From contig JAKOWQ010000017.1 in the NCBI GenBank assembly GCA_029781465.1, forward strand, positions 1-6,015: DNA of 6,015 bases. Reading direction: 5' to 3'. Source of the stretch: Pseudomonadota bacterium. Lineage in GTDB: Bacteria; Pseudomonadota; Alphaproteobacteria; Sphingomonadales; Sphingomonadaceae. Numbering within the stretch: position 1 is the first letter of the stretch; every line of letters begins with the position of its first letter. The translations under genes were made by a program, and so were the position numbers. The notes beneath the pieces are model-generated. The model worked only from the letters and a program-made list of their open reading frames with translations. It did no database searches and was not told where the DNA came from. This document shows positions 1 to 5,470 of the stretch, in pieces.

Positions 1-2
1 CC

Positions 3-1247
3 TTCTTCGAGGAAACTTACTATGACCTTACCGGCAAGGTGGATGTCGACCTTTCCGATACCATCACGCTGACCTCGATCACCGACTATCAGCATGCCAA
101 GCTGGACTATTCGGCCAGCCTCACCGGCGGCGTCAATGGTGTGCTCTATCAGATCTTCACCGGCCCGCAGCGCCAGTTCTCGGAAGAGCTGCGCCTGAGC
201 GGAAGCGCGGGCGATGCGGTCAAATGGCAGGCGGGCATCTACTATCTGAACATCTACCATGACGTGCAGACGTTCTTCCTGATGCCGATCGACTACAGCC
301 TGGCGGCGGATTCCTATGCCGCCTTCGCGCAGGTCGATTACAACCTGACCGACGTGCTGACGCTGACCCTCGGTGGCCGCGTCATGTATGACACCAAGAA
401 CTTCCTCAGCGCGGGTCTGGGGCCGATCCCGGGTCTCGAAGGAACGGTCGTCGATACCGGTGCCGACCTGCGGAGTGAGAAATGGAACTGGTCTGGCCGG
501 GCGGTGCTCACCTACAAGCCGAATTCCGACCTGACTGTCTATGCCGGCATCAATCGCGGCGTGAAGGGCGGCGGCTTCGACGGCGGCGGGATCCCGGCTT
601 ATCCGGCCAGCGACGCCGAATACAAGGCTGAAACGCTCGTTTCGTATGAAGCCGGTGTGAAGGCCAACCTGCTGGGCGGTGTCCTGGGCTTCGACGGCTC
701 GGTGTTCTACTATGACTACAAGGATTATCAGGCATTCAGTGGCGCGAACCAGACGATCAATCTCGACGCCAAGATCTTCGGCGCGGAAATGTTCGTCACC
801 TTGCGTCCGACCCGCGGCCTGACCCTGACCGGTGCGCTGACCTACCTTGACGCCAAGGAAAAGAACGTCCCGCTTGGCGGCAACCTGTTCGCTGATTATC
901 CCATCCCGCAGGCCCCGGAATGGGCTTTGCAGGGCAGCATCCGCTATGCCACCCCGCTGCTGGGCGATGACGAGTTGGCGATGCAGTTCAACGCCATGTA
1001 TCAGAGCGCGACCACCGTTTCGGCGATCCCGGCGCAGGACCAGAGCATCCCGGCCTATCATCGCTTCGATGCGCGGGTTAGCTACAAGCTGCCGGGCGGG
1101 CACATCACGGTTGCCGGTTTCATCAACAACATCTCGAACGAGCTGTACTACCTCAACCGGGTCGATTTCACCGGCTTCACCGGCAGCACCGTCGATACGC
1201 CGGATCGTCCGCGCTGGGGTGGCGCAAGCGTGACCTTCAATTTCTAG
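3..1247 (+). CDS. TonB-dependent outer-membrane receptor, C-terminal part (5' end outside window)
   Basis: This is the C-terminal portion (414 visible residues) of a TonB-dependent receptor, an outer-membrane beta-barrel that imports a ligand using energy from TonB-ExbB-ExbD. The frame is open from position 3, so the GTG at 39 is an internal valine codon and the real start, signal peptide, TonB box and plug domain lie upstream. Visible marks are alternating hydrophobic/polar barrel strands rich in Tyr and Phe, the FSEELRLSG segment near visible residue 59 that is common in sphingomonad receptors, a LTLGGR strand, a strand reading TVYAGINRGVKGGGFD, and a C-terminal strand ending VTFNF with the terminal aromatic residue needed for barrel insertion. 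No ligand can be named: sphingomonads carry many such receptors for siderophores, glycans and aromatic compounds. A strong terminator follows, so this gene ends its own transcription unit. The family is secure; the ligand is unknown. Confidence 0.95.
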   Translation, partial: FFEETYYDLTGKVDVDLSDTITLTSITDYQHAKLDYSASLTGGVNGVLYQIFTGPQRQFSEELRLSGSAGDAVKWQAGIYYLNIYHDVQTFFLMPIDYSLAADSYAAFAQVDYNLTDVLTLTLGGRVMYDTKNFLSAGLGPIPGLEGTVVDTGADLRSEKWNWSGRAVLTYKPNSDLTVYAGINRGVKGGGFDGGGIPAYPASDAEYKAETLVSYEAGVKANLLGGVLGFDGSVFYYDYKDYQAFSGANQTINLDAKIFGAEMFVTLRPTRGLTLTGALTYLDAKEKNVPLGGNLFADYPIPQAPEWALQGSIRYATPLLGDDELAMQFNAMYQSATTVSAIPAQDQSIPAYHRFDARVSYKLPGGHITVAGFINNISNELYYLNRVDFTGFTGSTVDTPDRPRWGGASVTFNF

Positions 1248-1260
1248 GTCGACCGACTGA

Positions 1261-1294
1261 TCATTGCCCGTTGCTTGGGGAAGCTGGGCAATGA
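1261..1294 (+). other. Inverted repeat / RNA hairpin after the receptor gene
   Basis: A perfect 9-bp inverted repeat (TCATTGCCC at 1261-1269 with GGGCAATGA at 1286-1294) encloses a second small stem, GCTT (1273-1276) with AAGC (1281-1284), around a GGGG loop. It begins 13 bases after the receptor stop codon and ends 5 bases before the stem of the intrinsic terminator. No T-run follows it, so it is not a classical terminator by itself. It may protect the 3' end of the receptor mRNA or assist termination; that role is inferred. Confidence 0.55.
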
Positions 1295-1299
1295 CCGGA

Positions 1300-1337
1300 A
1301 TCTCCCGGCCCTCAAAAAGGGCCGGGAGATATATTTT
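1300..1337 (+). terminator. Rho-independent terminator of the TonB-dependent receptor gene
   Basis: A perfect 13-bp stem (ATCTCCCGGCCCT at 1300-1312 with its exact complement at 1318-1330) closes a 5-base CAAAA loop and is followed directly by ATATTTT (1331-1337). This is the normal form of an intrinsic terminator for the + strand. There is no T-run on the opposite side of the stem, so it should act in one direction. It separates the receptor from the downstream genes, which therefore need their own promoter or depend on read-through. Confidence 0.9.
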
Positions 1338-1349
1338 GAAAGCGAGTGA

Positions 1350-1365
1350 GGCCGGAGACCCGGCC
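1350..1365 (+). other. Short GC-rich hairpin upstream of the SnoaL-like gene
   Basis: GGCCGG (1350-1355) and CCGGCC (1360-1365) form a perfect 6-bp stem around an AGAC tetraloop. It lies between the terminator and the start of the SnoaL-like gene, so it could sit in that gene's 5' leader. In GC-rich DNA a stem of this length can arise by chance. No convincing -35/-10 pair was found in 1331-1415, so the promoter that serves the next gene is not identified. Confidence 0.3.
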
Positions 1366-1402
1366 GTTATGGGTTGGCAAAAGCCATGAACGAAACAGAG
1401 TC

Positions 1403-1407
1403 GGAGG
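1403..1407 (+). promoter_or_regulatory. Ribosome binding site that decides the SnoaL-like gene start
   Basis: GGAGG lies 8 bases before the ATG at 1416, which is near-ideal Shine-Dalgarno spacing. The alternative in-frame starts, TTG at 1374 and ATG at 1386, have no comparable purine-rich site in front of them. This is why 1416 is preferred as the start. Confidence 0.65.
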
Positions 1408-1415
1408 CGCAGGAA

Positions 1416-1868
1416 ATGGGAAAAGGTTCATCGGGCGATCCCGTCGCGGAGATCCTGGCGCGCGAAAACGAGCTAATGGAGGCCAAAAACCGGGCTGGCT
1501 TCCTGGTCAATCCGCGCAGCATCCTAAGCTTTTATGATTCGAAGGCGATCCGCCTGTTCGATCTGCATTCGATGCAGCTGGTCGGCGATGCGGTGGGCGA
1601 CATGTTTGCCGCCGTTTCGCCCGAGTTCATCGGCGAGGCGCGGATCAACAATGTCGAGGTTGTAGCTGGCGAGGACGTTGCCTTTTCCTCGCTGATCGAG
1701 GTCTATTCCGGCTATCTGCGCGAAACCCGCGAAGATGTCACCTTGACCTTCCGGATGACCCACGGCTGGCGCAAGGTCGATGGGCAGTGGGTGATCGTTC
1801 ACGAACACTGGTCCTATCCGGTCGACGCGGCAACCGGCGTCGCACGGACCAACGATCCGTTGCCCTAG
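1416..1868 (+). CDS. NTF2/SnoaL-like domain protein, function unknown
   Basis: A 150-residue protein of the NTF2-like fold, of the SnoaL-like type. The start at 1416 is chosen because of the GGAGG 8 bases upstream; ATG at 1386 would add 10 residues and TTG at 1374 would add 14. Residues 8-25 form the N-terminal helix expected of the fold. The C-terminal strands are the most typical part: a TLTFRMTHGWRK segment (109-120), then DGQWVIVHEHWSYPVD (122-137), the usual pattern of a tryptophan-rich strand followed by a His-x-His motif and a proline. There is no signal peptide or membrane segment, so it is probably cytoplasmic. NTF2-like proteins serve as isomerases, dehydratases, hydrolases or non-catalytic ligand-binding partners, and nothing here picks between these. 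It follows the receptor's terminator and precedes the dehydrogenase operon by 139 bases, so it may be co-transcribed with that operon. Confidence 0.8.
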   Translation: MGKGSSGDPVAEILARENELMEAKNRAGFLVNPRSILSFYDSKAIRLFDLHSMQLVGDAVGDMFAAVSPEFIGEARINNVEVVAGEDVAFSSLIEVYSGYLRETREDVTLTFRMTHGWRKVDGQWVIVHEHWSYPVDAATGVARTNDPLP

Positions 1869-1893
1869 GGGCGGCGGATTGCCAGGGGCCGCC

Positions 1894-1944
1894 TTCCGAT
1901 CGTCGAGGCGACCCTTTGCCCAGCCTTGCAAACGGCGATCGGAA
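1894..1944 (+). other. Long inverted repeat in the gap before the dehydrogenase operon
   Basis: A 12-bp stem with one G-U pair is formed by 1894-1905 (TTCCGATCGTCG) and 1933-1944 (CGGCGATCGGAA). Inside it, TTTGC (1915-1919) pairs with GCAAA (1928-1932) around an 8-base loop, so the inner stem stacks directly on the outer one with a 9-base bulge on the 5' side. No T-run follows, so it does not look like an intrinsic terminator. It could be a leader structure, an mRNA processing site or, as DNA, a regulator-binding palindrome. The structure is visible; any function is inferred. Confidence 0.4.
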
Positions 1945-1963
1945 TGGCAGTTTGCGGGGCAGT

Positions 1964-1981
1964 GCCAAGGTCTCGCTTGGC
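1964..1981 (+). other. Small hairpin just upstream of the dehydrogenase start
   Basis: GCCAAG (1964-1969) and CTTGGC (1976-1981) form a perfect 6-bp stem with a 6-base loop. It ends 13 bases before the probable ribosome binding site of the dehydrogenase gene. It may be part of the operon leader, but a stem this short can occur by chance. Confidence 0.3.
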
Positions 1982-1994
1982 CAGCCAGCCGACC

Positions 1995-1999
1995 AGGGA
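1995..1999 (+). promoter_or_regulatory. Ribosome binding site for the GTG start of the dehydrogenase
   Basis: AGGGA lies 8 bases before the GTG at 2008. An in-frame TGA at 2002-2004 rules out any earlier start, and the next in-frame ATG (2065) would remove the first beta strand of the catalytic domain. The site and the frame therefore support GTG as the start. Confidence 0.6.
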
Positions 2000-2007
2000 C
2001 ATGACAC

Positions 2008-3000
2008 GTGCAGCCAGATCCGATCGAACCCCAGGCAAGACCGCGGATTCTGGCAACCTATCCGATGCCCGAGCGGGTGGTCGCGCAGCTGCGCGGCTTT
2101 GCCGATCTGACGGTGCTCGACGGAGAAACAGACCCTCAGCGGGTGCTTGACCAGTGCCAGGGGATGGACGCGCTGATCTGCACCTTGATGACCAAGGTGT
2201 CGGCGGACTTCGTTGCGCGGCTGCCACAGTCGGTGCGGATTCTGGCTACCTATTCGGTGGGTTACGATCACGTCGACCTGAAAGCGGTCCAGGCTCGCGG
2301 GCTTCCCTTCATCAACACCCCGGACGTCCTGACCGAGGCGACCGCCGACATTGCCTGGCTGTTGCTGCTTGGCGCTGCACGGCGGGGATGGGAAGCGCAA
2401 TCCATGCTGCGCGAAGGCCGCTGGATCGGTTGGGAACCCACCCAGCTGGTCGGCGCCGACGTTCATGGCAAGACTCTTGGCGTGCTGGGCTTCGGACGGA
2501 TCGGGCGCGCGGTGGCGCGCCGGGCGGCGGGTTTCGGCATGAAGGTGCTGACCTTTCAGCGCAATCCTGGCAGCGGCGATCCCCTGCCGGACCACGTCGA
2601 ACTGCGCGGATCGCTTGACGAGGTATTGGCGCAGAGCGATTTCGTCTCGCTCCATCTGCCGCTCAGCGAGCAGACCAGCGGCTGGCTCAATGCCCGGCGG
2701 ATTGCCACCATGCGCCCCGGAGCGATCGTGGTGAACACCGCGCGCGGGGGACTGATCGAAGAGGCCGCGCTGGCCGATGCCTTGCGCAGCGGGCAAATCG
2801 CGGCGGCGGGGCTGGACGTGTTTGTTGGAGAACCAAAGGTTTCCGAAACGATCCTGTCCGCGCCCAACACCTATCTTCTGCCCCATGTCGGCAGCGCCAC
2901 CACCAGCGCGCGCGATGGCATGGGGCTGAGCCTGGCCTCCGATCTGGAGGCTTTCTTCGCGGGGCAGCCGATGCTCTCGCAGGTCGATACCTCGGTATGA
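2008..3000 (+). CDS. D-isomer-specific 2-hydroxyacid dehydrogenase (hydroxypyruvate/glyoxylate reductase type)
   Basis: A 330-residue cytoplasmic NAD(P)-dependent reductase, normal length for the family. It probably reduces hydroxypyruvate to D-glycerate and/or glyoxylate to glycolate. The split catalytic domain starts with RILATYPMPE (13-22) and includes SVGYDHVD (83-90). The Rossmann domain carries GFGRIG (161-166). The full catalytic set is present: Arg246 in NTARGG, Glu275 in VGEP and His293 in LPHVGSAT. After the second Rossmann strand there is Arg185 (TFQRN) where NAD-specific members usually carry an acidic residue, so NADPH preference is inferred. The start is GTG, forced by an in-frame TGA at 2002. 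Its stop overlaps the glycerate kinase start by ATGA (2997-3000). That neighbour strongly supports glycerate as the product, although family members also reduce other 2-oxoacids such as phenylpyruvate or 2-ketogluconate. Confidence 0.92.
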   Translation: MQPDPIEPQARPRILATYPMPERVVAQLRGFADLTVLDGETDPQRVLDQCQGMDALICTLMTKVSADFVARLPQSVRILATYSVGYDHVDLKAVQARGLPFINTPDVLTEATADIAWLLLLGAARRGWEAQSMLREGRWIGWEPTQLVGADVHGKTLGVLGFGRIGRAVARRAAGFGMKVLTFQRNPGSGDPLPDHVELRGSLDEVLAQSDFVSLHLPLSEQTSGWLNARRIATMRPGAIVVNTARGGLIEEAALADALRSGQIAAAGLDVFVGEPKVSETILSAPNTYLLPHVGSATTSARDGMGLSLASDLEAFFAGQPMLSQVDTSV

Positions 3001-4304
3001 CCGGCCTCTTGGCGCATGAAGAGGTTCAACGCGGGCTTCTGCTCGATCTGTTTGCCGCCGCGCTCGATGCCGCCGATATCACGGGCAAGTTCGATCCCGT
3101 CCTGCCGCCCGTTCCCGCCGGGCGCACGGTCGTGGTCGGCGCGGGCAAAGGCGGCGCGGCGATGGCCCAGGAATTCGACCGTGTCTGGCCCGGCCCGCTT
3201 TCGGGCTGCGTGATCACCCGCCACGGCTTTGGCTTGGCCGATTATGCCGGGCGCATCGCGGTAGAAGAGGCCGGCCACCCGGTGCCCGATCAGGCCAGCG
3301 TCGCGGGCGCCGAAAAGCTGATGAGCCTGGTAAGCGGGCTTGGTCACGACGATCTTGTCATTGCCTTGATCTCCGGCGGCGCATCGGCCCTGCTGGTAGG
3401 GCTGCCCGAAGGGGTTGCACTGGCGGAAAAGCAGGAATTGACCCGCGCCTTGCTGGGCTGCGGGGCGTCGATCACGGAAATCAATACGGTTCGCAAGCAC
3501 ATCTCGACGATCAAGGGCGGGCGGCTGGCACGGCGCGCGGCACCCGCGCAGGTGGTGACCTTCGCGGTATCCGATATTCCGGGCGACGACATTACCGCGA
3601 TCGGCTCGGGGCCGACCGTGCCCGATCACACCACCGCCGGCGAAGCGCTGGCAATCCTGCGGCGCTATGCGATCGCAGTTCCTGCCTCGATCATACGGCA
3701 TCTGGCCGGAGCAGAGGCTGCGACCGGCACCGGGCCAGCCATGCGCACTGAGGCGCACCTGGTGGTCAAACCCGCGGATTCGCTTGCCGCGGCCGCCGTC
3801 GTGGCCGAAGCCGCCGGCTACCGCGTGATCAATCTTGGCGATGACCTTGAGGGTGAGGCGAGCGAGCTTGGTGCCGCGCATGCCGCTCTGGCGCTCGAGA
3901 AGCTGGCACAGGGACAGCGCGTCTGCATCCTGTCCGGCGGGGAAACCACGGTAACTCTGCGCGGCAAGGGTGGGCGCGGTGGGCGCAATACCGAATATCT
4001 GCTGGGACTGGCGCTCGGCCTTGGTGGCCGGGCCGGGATTGCCGCCTTGGCCGCGGATACCGATGGGATCGACGGCAGCGAGGACAACGCCGGGGCTTTG
4101 GCCTTTGCATCGACCCTTGAGCGTGCTCGCGCCGCTGGCGCGGATGCGCGGGCCAGCCTTGCGGCTAACGATGCCTACGGCTTTTTCGCGGCGACCGGCG
4201 ATTTGCTGGTCACCGGCCCTACCCAGACCAATGTGAACGATTTTCGCGCGATCCTGATCGACCCGATCGGGAGCGCAGGCACCAGCAACGGAGACCAGCC
4301 ATGA
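2997..4304 (+). CDS. gckA: Glycerate 2-kinase, MOFRL family (GckA/TtuD type)
   Basis: A 435-residue kinase that transfers phosphate from ATP to D-glycerate, giving 2-phosphoglycerate for lower glycolysis or gluconeogenesis. The N-terminal domain shows VVGAGKGGAAMA (46-57, with Lys51 in the GxGK site), ISGGASAL (125-132), the TVRKHIS...KGGRLA block (164-178), VSDIPGDD (191-198) and SGPTVPD (204-210). The C-terminal MOFRL part shows LSGGETTVT (312-320), GKGGRGGRNTEYLL (323-336), ADTDGIDG (353-360) and TGPTQTNVNDF (406-416). Length and motif order are as expected for a complete enzyme. The start overlaps the dehydrogenase stop and there is no strong ribosome binding site (only AGG at 2981-2983, 13 bases away), so translational coupling is likely. 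Its own stop overlaps the acyl-CoA dehydrogenase start. This class is unrelated to the GarK/GlxK glycerate kinases of enterobacteria. An altered hydroxyacid substrate cannot be excluded. Confidence 0.93.
   Translation: MTGLLAHEEVQRGLLLDLFAAALDAADITGKFDPVLPPVPAGRTVVVGAGKGGAAMAQEFDRVWPGPLSGCVITRHGFGLADYAGRIAVEEAGHPVPDQASVAGAEKLMSLVSGLGHDDLVIALISGGASALLVGLPEGVALAEKQELTRALLGCGASITEINTVRKHISTIKGGRLARRAAPAQVVTFAVSDIPGDDITAIGSGPTVPDHTTAGEALAILRRYAIAVPASIIRHLAGAEAATGTGPAMRTEAHLVVKPADSLAAAAVVAEAAGYRVINLGDDLEGEASELGAAHAALALEKLAQGQRVCILSGGETTVTLRGKGGRGGRNTEYLLGLALGLGGRAGIAALAADTDGIDGSEDNAGALAFASTLERARAAGADARASLAANDAYGFFAATGDLLVTGPTQTNVNDFRAILIDPIGSAGTSNGDQP
4290..4294 (+). promoter_or_regulatory. Ribosome binding site of the acyl-CoA dehydrogenase gene
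   Basis: GGAGA lies 6 bases before the ATG at 4301, inside the end of the kinase gene. It is the clearest ribosome binding site within the four-gene block, so this gene may be translated partly independently of the upstream kinase. Confidence 0.55.
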
Positions 4305-5470
4305 CCCAGCGCGCCCTTGAGATTGCCGAGCGGGTGGAACGCTTCGTGCGCGAGGTGGTAATCCCTTACGAAAAAGACCCGCGCGTCGAGGTACACGGCC
4401 ACGGCCCGCCAGACGAACTGGTGCAGGAAATGCGCGACAAGGCCCGCGCCGCGGGTGTGCTGACCCCGCACATCCTGCCCGATGGGACGCACCTGACCCA
4501 GCGCGAAACCGCGATCGTGCTGATCCGCAGCGGGCTATCGCCGCTCGGCCCGCTGGCCTGCAACACCATGGCCCCGGATGAGGGCAACATGTACCTGCTG
4601 GGCCATGTCGCCAGCGCCGAACAGAAGGCGCGGTTCCTTCAGCCGCTGATCGACGGCCATGCGCGTTCGGCCTTCTTCATGACCGAACCGGCCGAGGATG
4701 GCGGGGCCGGTTCCGATCCCTCGATGCTCAAGACCGAGTGCCACCGCGACGGCAACCATTGGGTAATCAACGGGCGCAAGGCCTTCATCACCGGGGCCGA
4801 GGGGGCAAAGGTCGGTATCGTCATGGCGCGCTCGGACGAGGGCGCCTGCATGTTCCTGGTCGATCTGCCGAACCCGGCGATTCGGGTCGAGCGGCTGCTC
4901 GACACTATCGACAGCTCGATGCCCGGCGGCCACGCCGTGGTCAGCATCGAGAACCTGCGCGTGCCGGCCAGCGACATGTTGGGTGAGGCTGGCGAGGGCT
5001 TCAAATATGCGCAGATCCGCCTGTCGCCCGCGCGGCTTTCGCACTGTATGCGCTGGCTGGGCAGCTGCATCCGCGCGCAGGAGATCGCCAGTGACTATGC
5101 ATGCCGCCGCATGGCCTTCAGCAAGCCGCTGATCGACCACGAAGGGGTCGGCTTCATGCTCGCCGAGAACATGATCGACATCAAACAGGCCGAACTGATG
5201 ATCGACTGGGCTGCAGGGGTGCTCGATACCGGATCGCTGGGCACGGTCGAAAGCTCGATGGCCAAGGTCGCGGTCAGCGAGGCGCTGATGCGGATCGCCG
5301 ACAAATGCGTGCAGGTGATGGGCGGCACCGGGGTTTCGGGGGACACGATCGTTGAACAGGTGTTCCGCGAGGTCCGCGCCTTTCGCATCTATGACGGCCC
5401 GACCGAGGTTCACAAATGGAGCCTGGCCAAGAAGATCAAGCGCGCGCACCGCGATCAGGCCGGGCAATGA
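4301..5470 (+). CDS. Acyl-CoA dehydrogenase, ACAD10/ACAD11/LvaC-like
   Basis: A 389-residue flavoenzyme of the acyl-CoA dehydrogenase fold. Visible features are the substrate-side CNTMAPDEGNM segment (87-97), the FAD-contact region FFMTEP (125-130) then GSDPS (137-141) and WVINGRKAFITGA (154-166), GGHAVVSIENLRVP (209-222), the RLSPARLSHCMRWLG segment (240-254), VMGGTGVSGD (339-348) and RIYDGPTEVHKW (362-373). The APD-GNM block, the RL-P-R--HCMR block and an Asp (365) at the catalytic-base position, where medium-chain enzymes have Glu, all resemble the ACAD10/11 and LvaC group rather than ordinary FadE or short-chain enzymes. In that group the enzyme can act on phosphorylated hydroxyacyl-CoA, eliminating phosphate to give an enoyl-CoA. 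The start overlaps the glycerate kinase stop and the stop overlaps an ACAD11-type kinase gene, which supports the pairing. An ordinary alpha,beta-dehydrogenase for an unusual acyl-CoA remains possible. Confidence 0.9.
   Translation: MTQRALEIAERVERFVREVVIPYEKDPRVEVHGHGPPDELVQEMRDKARAAGVLTPHILPDGTHLTQRETAIVLIRSGLSPLGPLACNTMAPDEGNMYLLGHVASAEQKARFLQPLIDGHARSAFFMTEPAEDGGAGSDPSMLKTECHRDGNHWVINGRKAFITGAEGAKVGIVMARSDEGACMFLVDLPNPAIRVERLLDTIDSSMPGGHAVVSIENLRVPASDMLGEAGEGFKYAQIRLSPARLSHCMRWLGSCIRAQEIASDYACRRMAFSKPLIDHEGVGFMLAENMIDIKQAELMIDWAAGVLDTGSLGTVESSMAKVAVSEALMRIADKCVQVMGGTGVSGDTIVEQVFREVRAFRIYDGPTEVHKWSLAKKIKRAHRDQAGQ

Noticed and set aside
1247..1254. 8-base palindrome GGTCGACC at the receptor stop codon
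   Set aside because: It is short and GC-rich with no second copy nearby, so it is most likely chance.
1336..1371. Possible -35 element TTGAAA just after the terminator
   Set aside because: At 17 bases downstream there is only CCCGGC, which is not a -10 element. The TTG overlaps the terminator T-tract.
1374..1415. Earlier starts (TTG 1374, ATG 1386) for the SnoaL-like protein
   Set aside because: Neither has a ribosome binding site comparable to GGAGG in front of ATG 1416, and the added residues are polar and do not extend the domain. ATG 1386 cannot be fully excluded.
1346..1537. Small plus-strand frame overlapping the start of the SnoaL-like gene
   Set aside because: It has a GTG start without a good ribosome binding site, no recognisable domain, and mostly overlaps the better-supported gene in another frame.
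1926..1954. Possible promoter (TTGCAA, then AGTTTG 17 bases later) before the dehydrogenase
   Set aside because: The -10 element is a poor match and the sequence overlaps the inverted repeat, so it is not enough to call a promoter.
1738..2886. Long minus-strand open frame (382 codons) opposite the SnoaL-like and dehydrogenase genes
   Set aside because: It lacks recognisable domains, is rich in Arg, Pro, Gln and His as expected of an antisense frame in GC-rich coding DNA, and runs across two plus-strand genes, one of them a dehydrogenase with intact catalytic motifs.
2871..3881. Minus-strand open frame (336 codons) opposite the glycerate kinase
   Set aside because: It is antisense to a kinase with all family motifs intact, and the translation shows low-complexity Arg/Gly/His composition without a recognisable fold.
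4535..5467. Minus-strand open frame (310 codons) opposite the acyl-CoA dehydrogenase
   Set aside because: It is antisense to a full-length, well-conserved gene. Its length is explained by the codon bias of the sense strand.
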